Source: Actibacterium sp. 188UL27-1 (GTDB lineage Bacteria; Pseudomonadota; Alphaproteobacteria; Rhodobacterales; Rhodobacteraceae). Taken from it: a stretch of DNA of 50,167 nucleotides. The notes under the pieces were generated by a model. That model worked only from the letters and a program-made list of their open reading frames with translations. It was not told where the DNA came from and did no database searches. Location: positions 1-50,167 of the forward strand of contig NZ_JAFEUL010000020.1 in assembly GCF_016901225.1 (NCBI RefSeq), written 5' to 3'. The position numbers and the translations under genes are program-made. Below are positions 6,768 through 14,525 of the stretch, piece by piece. The stretch's first letter is position 1. Every line of letters starts with the position of its first letter.

Positions 6768-8846
6768 ATGCGCACGACCTTAACATCAACCATTGCCGTC
6801 ACTTCCATGATGCTTGCGGCGGATACACAGGCGCAAGACGGAGTGCCGTTTGACCTTGGAACAGTCGTTCTGGAAGGTGAACGTGTTGAACGAACTGTAT
6901 TCGACACGGAGTCCTCGGTTTACGCACTGGGAAGCGACGACATCGCGGAGCGGCCACAAGTCCGAGATGTCGAGGGCGTTTTGTTGGATGTACCTAACGT
7001 TCTTGTATTCGGAAGTTCCAATGAAGCGCCGACAATCCGAGGCCAGCAAACCCTTGGCCCCCTTTCTGGCGGTCTCGCGACGCTAAGTGGTTCACTCCCC
7101 AGAGCCACTATAAGCGTGGACGGCCGCGCGCTTGGTTTCAATGAATACGTGTTTGGGTCAACATCCATTTGGGACGTCGACACGATCGAGGTATTTCGCG
7201 GTCCTCAGACCACCTCACAAGGCGCAAATAGTATCGCCGGTGCAATCTACGTCAGAACAAACGACCCCGTATTTAAACGTGAATTCGCGTTTAGGGGCGA
7301 AACAAGCTCTTTCGATGGATACCGGTTCTCCGTCATGGCCAACACCCCCTTGTCCGATAGCGTTGCCGCCCGTTTGGCATTTGATGACCAACGTCGCGAC
7401 ACCTTCATCGACTATGAGACACCAGGACAGCAATTGGTCGACGGCGTGGATCAGTTCACCAGTTTCACCGGCCGCGCCAGCTTACTTTGGCAACCAGTGG
7501 AGATACCTGAACTATCGATGCAACTGACCTATGCGCGCAGTGACGCAGATCGCCCTCAGACCGAAAACGTTGATCTCCCGTTCGAAGACCTTACCCGTAC
7601 GTCGAACGTCTTTCCCCCGACCTTGCCCACGCAGTCAAATTCTCTGATTTGGGAAACAGATTACGCGTTCTCCGACACGTTCTCACTGCGTAATACCATG
7701 ACATTCAGTCAGTATGATGCGCAACGCAACGTTGCCATGTCCGATCAGGGTCAAACTGACATAGATGGCGAAGACTTTTCAAACGAGGTTGTGCTGGACT
7801 TCGGCTCTGCTGATGGTCGCCTTACAGGCGTGACCGGCGTTTATCTGCGGCAGATTGATGAGGAAACTGAATTTCGCTTTGCTGGCGCTGATACATTTCT
7901 GCACGATGAGAAGACCAGTATCGGCGTTTTCTTGAACCTGCGTTACGAGTTGAATGATCAATGGGATGTGGGCGGCGGTGCACGCCTCCAACGGGATCGT
8001 CAGGTCAAATCTGGCAGCATTCTGACCGGGTCAACTTTGGAGCGAACGGTTGATTTTGATGAGACATTCGAGGCTGTCCTGCCAAGCATCTCTATAGGTT
8101 TCGAACCGAACGAAGATCTGCGTTTCTCCTTTCTCGCCTCTAAAGGGTACAACCCTGGCGGCCTTGGGGTTAGCGGGGGGATCTTGTTTAACGCACCCGG
8201 TACTGATCCTGTGTTCCTTTTTGATCAAGAAGAGGTTTGGACGTATGAGTTGGGCGCGCGCGCCAACCTTCTGAAAGATACGCTGACCCTTACCGCCAAC
8301 ATATTTTACAGTGATTTTAGGAATGCACAGCGTAGCATCGTTACCAACATAACCGGTTTTGGCCCAGATGAGATCGTCCGAAATGCCGAAAGTGCAGAAT
8401 CTTACGGTCTCGAACTATACGCAGACTATCGACCGAGTGATCGACTCAAGGTCACTGGTGGACTGGGACTGTTACATACTGAATTAAACCAGTTCGATGC
8501 GGCCCTGTCGCCAATCACCGGCAATGATTTCGCCTTTGCACCAGAAGTAACCGCGAGCTTTGGCCTTGATTACGAGGTTGTCCGAAACCTCATGATCGGC
8601 GGTCAGATCAGGTTCAACAGTGGATACTACTCTGACGATGCGAACACAGGTGATTTGAAAGTAGACGACTTCACGATTGTGGATCTCCGGGCGTCCTATG
8701 CCCTGGCGAATGGTGGGGAAATCTATGGCTACATCAACAATGTCTCAGACCGCATTGCTGCGACAAATATTATCCCAGGTGGAACTGTTGTTGCGTCGAC
8801 AACAAAACCTCGGGAGATCGGTATAGGAGCCACATACCGTTGGTAA
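6768..8846 (+). CDS. TonB-dependent outer-membrane receptor, siderophore type
   Basis: A 692-residue receptor with a signal peptide ending near ADTQAQ and a mature start PFDLGTVVLEG that contains the TonB-box-like stretch. The plug domain includes GVLLDVPNVLVFGSSNEAPT and the typical IEVFRGPQTTSQGANSIAGA (about residues 140-165). A long barrel region ends IGIGATYRW with the C-terminal aromatic needed for outer-membrane assembly. It precedes and overlaps the binding-protein gene. The substrate cannot be read from sequence; an iron-siderophore is the best inference from the ABC genes nearby. Confidence 0.9.
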   Translation: MRTTLTSTIAVTSMMLAADTQAQDGVPFDLGTVVLEGERVERTVFDTESSVYALGSDDIAERPQVRDVEGVLLDVPNVLVFGSSNEAPTIRGQQTLGPLSGGLATLSGSLPRATISVDGRALGFNEYVFGSTSIWDVDTIEVFRGPQTTSQGANSIAGAIYVRTNDPVFKREFAFRGETSSFDGYRFSVMANTPLSDSVAARLAFDDQRRDTFIDYETPGQQLVDGVDQFTSFTGRASLLWQPVEIPELSMQLTYARSDADRPQTENVDLPFEDLTRTSNVFPPTLPTQSNSLIWETDYAFSDTFSLRNTMTFSQYDAQRNVAMSDQGQTDIDGEDFSNEVVLDFGSADGRLTGVTGVYLRQIDEETEFRFAGADTFLHDEKTSIGVFLNLRYELNDQWDVGGGARLQRDRQVKSGSILTGSTLERTVDFDETFEAVLPSISIGFEPNEDLRFSFLASKGYNPGGLGVSGGILFNAPGTDPVFLFDQEEVWTYELGARANLLKDTLTLTANIFYSDFRNAQRSIVTNITGFGPDEIVRNAESAESYGLELYADYRPSDRLKVTGGLGLLHTELNQFDAALSPITGNDFAFAPEVTASFGLDYEVVRNLMIGGQIRFNSGYYSDDANTGDLKVDDFTIVDLRASYALANGGEIYGYINNVSDRIAATNIIPGGTVVASTTKPREIGIGATYRW

Positions 8847-9841
8847 AAAAGCGAAATCATAGCTCCTGGATGATGTCCCTTGGCGCTCGGTGTGTTGCAC
8901 TGCTTTTGATGGTGAGTAGTTCCGCGTTACCCGCTTGGGGTCAAAACGTCGATTGCCCTGACGATACTGTTTCATTCGAGCATCTGCGTGGTGCGACCTG
9001 TATCCCAAGGGAACCCGAACGAATTGTCGCGACTTGGGACACGGGCGGCGCCCTGCCGTTAATGGAACTGGGGGCACCCGTTGTCGGAACCGGGTTTCGC
9101 CAAGGCAGAGATGAGCAACCTTATGTTCGAGGTGTCAGTGACGTTCTGGGACAAAGCGCAATTGACGATCTTCAAAGCATCGGTCAAGGGCTTTCGGTCG
9201 ATATCGAACGTATCGCTACACTCCAGCCGGACCTGATTGTCGCGCATGATTTCAATGAGGATATTTACGACCAGCTATCAGCGATTGCACCGACCGTTCT
9301 GATGCCAGGCATGACGAACTACAAAGAATACATCGAGATGTTAGCTGACGTTTCCGGCCGCCAGGAGGTTTTCGAAACACGGTGGCAGCACTTTGAAAGA
9401 GAGATCGAAGTCGCACGTCAATTGATCGGAAAGCCTGAAAACATCACTGTTTCGATGCTTGATATCAACGCTGATGGGATTTGGTACTATCCCGGATGGG
9501 GAGCCTTGGATCACGTCATTGAAGCCATTGGATTTGCCCGCCCCATGTTACAGGCCGATGCGGATGGCAATATTTACGGCCTCAGTATCGAGCGTGTTGG
9601 TGAGCTTGACGGTGACGTTCTACTTACAGGATACGCCTTGGATTTTGATCAACCAATATCGCAGCTAGAGACATGGATGGATGGCGGTGGCGCGTTATGG
9701 AGACGCTTGCCTGGCGTTCAAGCCGGGCATCACTATTGGTATGATCGCAATTTGTGGAACGGTCGGTCCTTTGCTTCATTGGAAGCTTCCTTATCCGGTC
9801 TGCTTTTATTGACGGCGGGGCGTGACAGTGACCCGCGGTAG
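8840..9841 (+). CDS. periplasmic iron-chelate binding protein (FepB/FecB type)
   Basis: Class III binding protein. A signal peptide (residues about 11-35, LLLMVSSSALPAWGQ) is followed by the PBP lobe starting PERIVATWDTGGALPLMELG, then LQPDLIVAHDF and IAPTVLMPG, then the second lobe (SMLDINADGIWYYPGWGALDHV). The listed start is a TTG that overlaps the receptor stop and has GGAG ten bases upstream. An ATG pair at 8870/8873 gives a more typical signal peptide and may be the real start. It would hand the chelate to the FecCD permeases at 3893-5913, although it lies in a different transcription unit. Confidence 0.85.
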   Translation: MVKKRNHSSWMMSLGARCVALLLMVSSSALPAWGQNVDCPDDTVSFEHLRGATCIPREPERIVATWDTGGALPLMELGAPVVGTGFRQGRDEQPYVRGVSDVLGQSAIDDLQSIGQGLSVDIERIATLQPDLIVAHDFNEDIYDQLSAIAPTVLMPGMTNYKEYIEMLADVSGRQEVFETRWQHFEREIEVARQLIGKPENITVSMLDINADGIWYYPGWGALDHVIEAIGFARPMLQADADGNIYGLSIERVGELDGDVLLTGYALDFDQPISQLETWMDGGGALWRRLPGVQAGHHYWYDRNLWNGRSFASLEASLSGLLLLTAGRDSDPR

Positions 9842-10227
9842 AAACTGTCTGGTCAAAGGGCTCACCTGCGTCACCCGCCAAAAGACACGGAAGGCCCATA
9901 TCTTCGTCAGGATCAAGTTGGTGTCGGGAAGGCAGCCGCAACCAAGGCGATTTTGTTCAGAACATCCAGCTTCCCATTTGTGAAATACCCCTTCTTGATG
10001 GCACGATAGGGCTTGAGACAGCGATGCGCGCATGGTGGCGCGGTTCAGGGAAGCGTTAAAACTTGCCACCCGAATGCAGGATGTCATGGAAATCCCGGGA
10101 TAGGCTCTCCTGGACACCTAGGATCACGCCCGGACCGTTCAAAACAACTCGGTGCCACAGGCGTGTGAAAGGGCTGTGATAGATAAACCCGTGGGCGATC
10201 ACTGTGACAGGTGCCGGGAAGTGCCGC
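9842..10227. other. intergenic stretch, no convincing gene
   Basis: About 385 bases between the binding-protein gene and the minus-strand TetR gene. Short open frames exist on the minus strand (for example 10056-10250, reading HGFIYHSPFTRLWHRVV) but none has a recognisable domain or start signal. They may be decayed coding sequence. No promoter or repeat stands out. Confidence 0.4.
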
Positions 10228-10851
10228 CTATGGCCGTGCCAGCAATCCATCTGTCACAAGTCGGACATGGGCCTCTTTGAAGGCGTTGATGTCCAGCGGG
10301 TCGATCTTGTGGAAAATGCGTAGCCACAAAGCCGCAAAAATGGCCGGCGCGACAAAGACACGAACATCGTCACCACGGCAGGCCACCGATAACTCTCCGT
10401 TTATAATCCCCCGTTCGATCAGGGCGCGTATCGCGGCTTCACCTTTAGACAGGATCTCCTGACGGTAGAACAGGATCAGGTCGGGCATGGCAGAGCCTTC
10501 CGCCACGAGCGTTTTCAAGATGACCCCGCCTTCATCGCTGACTAGACGAGCATAGATCAGGTCGATGGCCCGGGCAAAGACAGTCCGAAAATCACCGTTC
10601 GCGTCTTTCGCCATGCCTGCCACGATATCAATCGTGACTTCGACCGACCCACGGATCGCTGCCTCAAAAATCGCCTCCTTGGTATCGTAGTATAGGTAAA
10701 TCGTGGTCCTCGAGATGCCGGCTCGTTCGGCGATACCTGCCATCGTGCTGCGGCCAAATCCTTTCTCGTCAAACTCGCGAAACGCTGCGGTGATGATTTC
10801 ACCGGGCCGGTCATCCTTCCGCCGTTTGCGGGTGGGGGCAGTATTTGTCAT
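10228..10851 (-). CDS. TetR-family repressor of the adjacent exporter operon
   Basis: A 207-residue regulator. The HTH region is IITAAFREFDEKGFGRSTMAGIAERAGISRTTIYLYYDTKEAIF-like (residues 18-65), an AcrR/TetR signature. The C-terminal domain (about 80-205) resembles the TetR_C dimerisation/ligand region, with LVSDEGGVILKTLVAEG. It is divergent from the three exporter genes, with a 24-base near-palindrome between the two starts, the classic arrangement of a local repressor that senses an exporter substrate. Confidence 0.88.
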   Translation of the reverse strand: MTNTAPTRKRRKDDRPGEIITAAFREFDEKGFGRSTMAGIAERAGISRTTIYLYYDTKEAIFEAAIRGSVEVTIDIVAGMAKDANGDFRTVFARAIDLIYARLVSDEGGVILKTLVAEGSAMPDLILFYRQEILSKGEAAIRALIERGIINGELSVACRGDDVRVFVAPAIFAALWLRIFHKIDPLDINAFKEAHVRLVTDGLLARP

Positions 10852-10872
10852 TCATCCTCTTGTCGCCTCAAA

Positions 10873-10896
10873 GTTACTGACATAGATGTCAGCAAC
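10873..10896. promoter_or_regulatory. TetR operator palindrome between repressor and exporter operon
   Basis: CTGACAT (10877-10883) and ATGTCAG (10886-10892) are perfect arms around AG. The symmetry extends to GTT...AAC at the outer edges with one mismatch, giving 24 bases. A CTGACA/TAGTAT -35/-10 pair with 17-base spacing can be drawn for the plus-strand operon, in which case the operator covers the -35 box and spacer. Function inferred from position and symmetry. Confidence 0.65.
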
Positions 10897-10920
10897 TAAT
10901 AGTATAACTCTTGGATCATC

Positions 10921-12141
10921 ATGACCAAAAGCTCGCAACAGTCGACTGGCTTGCCCCTGCAAGACACCGGCATCTCCAAACGTGACCAGATATCATCACG
11001 AGCACGCCCCAGATGGCCGTTCTTGCTTATCCTGATATTCATTCCGTTCATGTTCATCGGAGGCGTGTTGGGGCTGTATTTTCAACCGCCGGGCCTGCAA
11101 GCGCTGTTCAAGGTAACGGGGCTGCAGCCCGGTGGCGGCACCGACACGCCGATTGCCGTCGCGATCCAGCAGGTGACCGATCAGGAAGAGGTCGCTGTCA
11201 TCAGCGAAGGAGACGTGGTTGCCCTTGGACGCATCATGCCCCTTGGTGACATTGTCACAGTTGCGCCGCCCTTTGGCGCAGGTGATGCACGGATCAGCTC
11301 ACTGAATGTCAGCGTGGGCGATGAGGTTCCCGCGGGTGAAATCCTTGCCGTGCTTGACAGCCTGTCGCAATTCGAAGGTCTGCTGGAAACCGCGCGTGCC
11401 AATGTCTCTGTTGCGCAGGCAAGTCTTGATCAGACGGTGGTTTCAATTCGTGCAGGTCAGGATGAAGCGCGCGCCTCACTAGAGCGATTACTTGCCACTG
11501 AAAAAGCGGCCGTGGATGACCTGGACCGCACCGCAGCCCTGATGGAACGGGGTGTTACCACAAAGACTGTCCTCGATGCCGCGATTGCCCGAGCGACCGA
11601 AGCCGCGCGCGACGTCGAAAAGGCGCGCGCAACGCTCACCCGGTTCGATGCCAATGCAGATGGCGTGCAGGCTGATATCGCTGTGGCGGAGGCCAATCTG
11701 CAGGCCGCACGCGCGCAACATACCCAGGCAAAGCGCGATGTGGAAAAGGCACATGTCCGGGCGCCCATTGCCGGCACAATCCTTGATGTCCACGTCCGAC
11801 CGGGTGAACGGCCCGGCAGCGACGGTGTGCTTGATATGGGTGATACGACACAAATGACGGTTGAGGCGGAGGTCTACCAGACGATGATCGGTCGGGTCGC
11901 CGTCTCAGATCCGGTCACCATCTCTGCCCCGGCAATTTCGGATGATTTGACCGGCTTTGTCAGTGCGATTGGCCTTGAGATCGGTCGCCAGTCCATCACC
12001 TCAGACGATCCCGCAGCGAACACAGATGCCCGCGTGGTGGATGTGATCGTGGCCCTTGACCCGGCCTCCAGCAGCCAGGCGGAACGTCTGACAAACCTTG
12101 AAGTTGTCACCCGGATCGATGCGGGGCGTCATCTGCCATGA
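10921..12141 (+). CDS. ABC exporter membrane-fusion (adaptor) protein, DevB/HlyD type
   Basis: A 406-residue periplasmic adaptor. One N-terminal transmembrane helix (about residues 34-55, FLLILIFIPFMFIGGVLGLYF) is followed by a lipoyl-like half-motif (APPFGAGDARISSLNVSVGD) and a long alanine-rich coiled coil (about 150-275). Then come the second lipoyl half (VRAPIAGTILDVHVRPGE) and the beta-barrel domain. It should link the DevC-type permease to an outer-membrane TolC-like channel, none of which is in this operon. The stop overlaps the permease start (ATGA). Confidence 0.85.
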   Translation: MTKSSQQSTGLPLQDTGISKRDQISSRARPRWPFLLILIFIPFMFIGGVLGLYFQPPGLQALFKVTGLQPGGGTDTPIAVAIQQVTDQEEVAVISEGDVVALGRIMPLGDIVTVAPPFGAGDARISSLNVSVGDEVPAGEILAVLDSLSQFEGLLETARANVSVAQASLDQTVVSIRAGQDEARASLERLLATEKAAVDDLDRTAALMERGVTTKTVLDAAIARATEAARDVEKARATLTRFDANADGVQADIAVAEANLQAARAQHTQAKRDVEKAHVRAPIAGTILDVHVRPGERPGSDGVLDMGDTTQMTVEAEVYQTMIGRVAVSDPVTISAPAISDDLTGFVSAIGLEIGRQSITSDDPAANTDARVVDVIVALDPASSSQAERLTNLEVVTRIDAGRHLP

Positions 12142-13313
12142 CCGCCTTTCTGACAGTCCTGTTTGGTCGGCTGCCCATCGGTTGGTTGCAGCTGTCGCAT
12201 AACCGGACCCGCCTGTTTGCCGCCATCGCCGGGGTCGCATTCGCCAATCTTCTGGTCTTTGTCCAACTGGGCATTCTGGGAGCGCTGAACAATACGACGA
12301 CTGCGCCTTATGCCCTGTTTGATGCCGATATCATAGTGTCATCTGCCGACGCGAATACCTTGACCGACGGCAGCAATGTCGCGCGACAGCGGCTGTTTCA
12401 GGCGATGAGTGTTCCCGGTGTCGCGGAAGGCGCGCCGCTTTACATGGCAAACCTCGAATGGCAGCGGAGCGATGGCAATTTTTCCACTTTGCAATCCTTT
12501 GGCGTCGGAGTGGATCAGACCGAATTTCTGGCCCCTGATATTGCGGCCGAGTTCAACGTGCTTGCGCTTGAAGATACAGTTTTAATCGATCGGACGACAC
12601 GCGGTCTGCCAGGGGATATGCTCGGCAGCATCTCTTCACGAACGCCATTCATTTTTGAAGCGAACGGAAGAACGCTATCAGCCATCGGGACCCTAGCCGT
12701 CGGGGCCGGTTTTTCGTCTGATGGAACGCTTTTCACCTCTGACCAAACCTTCCTAAGGCTTTTCACCAATCGCAGTTCGGGCGCCCCGAACCACATCCTG
12801 CTCAACGTTCAGGATGGAATTGACCTTACTGTTGTGGTGGATCGGTTGAGGGAGGTCTTGCCCCTCGACAGCGTCCAAGTGAATACCATGGCCGACGCAG
12901 CTGCGGCTGATAGAAGCTATCAAACAACCGAACGTCCGACGGGCATCATCTTTGGTTTTGGTGTCCTGATCGGTGTACTGGTCGGTATCGTGATCGTCTA
13001 TCAGATCCTGTCGGTGGATGTTTCCGACCACCTGAAGGAATATGCGACGTTCAAGGCGATGGGCTATGGCCACAGTTTCTTCCTTGGTATCGTGTTTGAA
13101 GAAGCGATTATTCTCGCCCTATTTGGCTTTATCCCTGGACTACTAACCTCAATCGCCCTTTACGCAGGTCTGGCGACCGCAACCGGGCTTCCCATTGCGA
13201 TGGGGCCAGATCGTGCAGCGGTCGTGCTTTTGGGTACACTGCTAGCCTGCATAATTTCAGGTGCTGTCGCTACCCGCCGATTGGCCGGGGCAGATCCGGC
13301 AGACTTATTTTGA
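12138..13313 (+). CDS. ABC exporter permease, DevC/FtsX-MacB type
   Basis: A 391-residue permease with the FtsX/MacB plan: an N-terminal transmembrane helix (about 28-52), a roughly 220-residue extracytoplasmic domain (QQ-poor, DTVLIDRTTRGLPGDM), and three C-terminal helices (about 270-295, 318-345, 352-380). DHLKEYATFKAMGYG just after the second helix is the conserved cytoplasmic coupling loop of this family. In cyanobacteria DevC exports heterocyst glycolipids; here the substrate is unknown. The start overlaps the adaptor stop and the end overlaps the ATPase start. Confidence 0.85.
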   Translation: MTAFLTVLFGRLPIGWLQLSHNRTRLFAAIAGVAFANLLVFVQLGILGALNNTTTAPYALFDADIIVSSADANTLTDGSNVARQRLFQAMSVPGVAEGAPLYMANLEWQRSDGNFSTLQSFGVGVDQTEFLAPDIAAEFNVLALEDTVLIDRTTRGLPGDMLGSISSRTPFIFEANGRTLSAIGTLAVGAGFSSDGTLFTSDQTFLRLFTNRSSGAPNHILLNVQDGIDLTVVVDRLREVLPLDSVQVNTMADAAAADRSYQTTERPTGIIFGFGVLIGVLVGIVIVYQILSVDVSDHLKEYATFKAMGYGHSFFLGIVFEEAIILALFGFIPGLLTSIALYAGLATATGLPIAMGPDRAAVVLLGTLLACIISGAVATRRLAGADPADLF

Positions 13314-14008
13314 CCCGGCGTCTCGAAAACACCTCGCCGATCAAGGTTGCCGGGCTGAACCATTGGTTTGGCACTGGCGACGCGCGCAAGCAGGTCATCT
13401 GGGATGTGAACCTGTCGGTGACCCGGGGCAGTCTGACAGTTCTGATGGGGCCGTCCGGATCGGGAAAGACTACGGTACTGACCCTCATGGGGTGCCTGCG
13501 AGAGGTTCACGATGGCAGTGTTCAATTGCTGGGGGCGGAGCTGAACGGCGCAACAGAAGCCGACGCGGTCGCCCTGCGCCGCAGGCTGGGTTTTATCTTT
13601 CAGGCGCATAACCTGCATGAAAGCCTGACAGCCAGCCAGAACGTTTTAATGGGTCTCGAAGTCCACGGGCGTGGCGATCCAGCCCAACAGATGCGCGCAG
13701 CGCACCACGCCTTGGAGCTCGTCGGCCTGGCGGACCGTCTCTATTATCTGCCCGCCAACTTGTCGGGTGGTCAAAAGCAACGGGTCGCGGTCGCGCGGGC
13801 CCTGGTTTCCAATCCAGAGATCATGTTTGCCGATGAACCCACGGCAGCACTCGACAAGGCATCAGGCCGAACCGTTGTAGAAATTCTCAAATCCCTGGGG
13901 CGCGAGCGTGGGACGACAACGGTGATGGTCACCCATGACAATCGCATTCTGGAATTGGCCGACCGGATCGTAACGCTCGAAGATGGCCGTATTGTAGATG
14001 ACGTATAG
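13310..14008 (+). CDS. ABC exporter ATP-binding protein, DevA/LolD type
   Basis: A 232-residue ATPase: Walker A GPSGSGKTT (about 47-55), Q-loop FIFQAHNLHESL, signature LSGGQKQRVAVARAL, Walker B IMFADEPTAALD, and H-loop VMVTHDNRI. The start is a TTG overlapping the permease TGA (TTGA), which is the only start giving the full N-terminus. It completes a B-C-A exporter set under the divergent TetR gene. The gene after it is unrelated (a decayed surface protein). Confidence 0.9.
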   Translation: MTRRLENTSPIKVAGLNHWFGTGDARKQVIWDVNLSVTRGSLTVLMGPSGSGKTTVLTLMGCLREVHDGSVQLLGAELNGATEADAVALRRRLGFIFQAHNLHESLTASQNVLMGLEVHGRGDPAQQMRAAHHALELVGLADRLYYLPANLSGGQKQRVAVARALVSNPEIMFADEPTAALDKASGRTVVEILKSLGRERGTTTVMVTHDNRILELADRIVTLEDGRIVDDV

Positions 14009-14525
14009 GGCGCCGCGTCAAACAAATGTCAGCCAAGACCAGCGCATGTGTACTGCCCGATTTTCATGATCAGTTTCAGCAAACTTTTGAGGTTTGCAAA
14101 ACAGTCAATCTCATGGCGAATTATTGCAAGGCATCGCAACTGGATCTGTGCGGATTTCAGCTTGGCTCATTTGAAATATCTGGATCGCCGACTGTAGCCA
14201 TTATTACCACTCAAGCAGCGAGGATCCCAGCTTGCGTGATCATAATCGTTTTGGAGTTTGGTATGGATGTGCTCTTCACTGGCGAATATTGGAACGAAAA
14301 TCGTACTTCCATCCCCGATCAGGACGCCTTCCTTGGTGGATTTAGGCGCACGGAGGAGCCCCTCGACATCACGCAAAACTTCGATTTTGGATCCAAGAAC
14401 GATGACCATGGCGGGTCAAAGCGATGGGGCGGTGAAAAGCACAGCGTCACCATCCGCACCGGCAGCCTGTCCATTGATGTCTTGTTTGGCTTCGGCTCGT
14501 CTCTGGATCAGGGTGCGGACGATAA
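14009..14525. other. gene-free or decayed stretch before the G8 pseudogene
   Basis: An open plus-strand frame (14026-14619, 197 residues) runs through here but has no recognised domain. Its distal part, around 14400-14525 (GGEKHSVTIRTGSLSIDV), may be the out-of-frame upstream portion of the G8-domain gene, because the recognised frame takes over at about 14526 by a one-base shift. No promoter or ribosome-binding site is evident. Confidence 0.35.
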
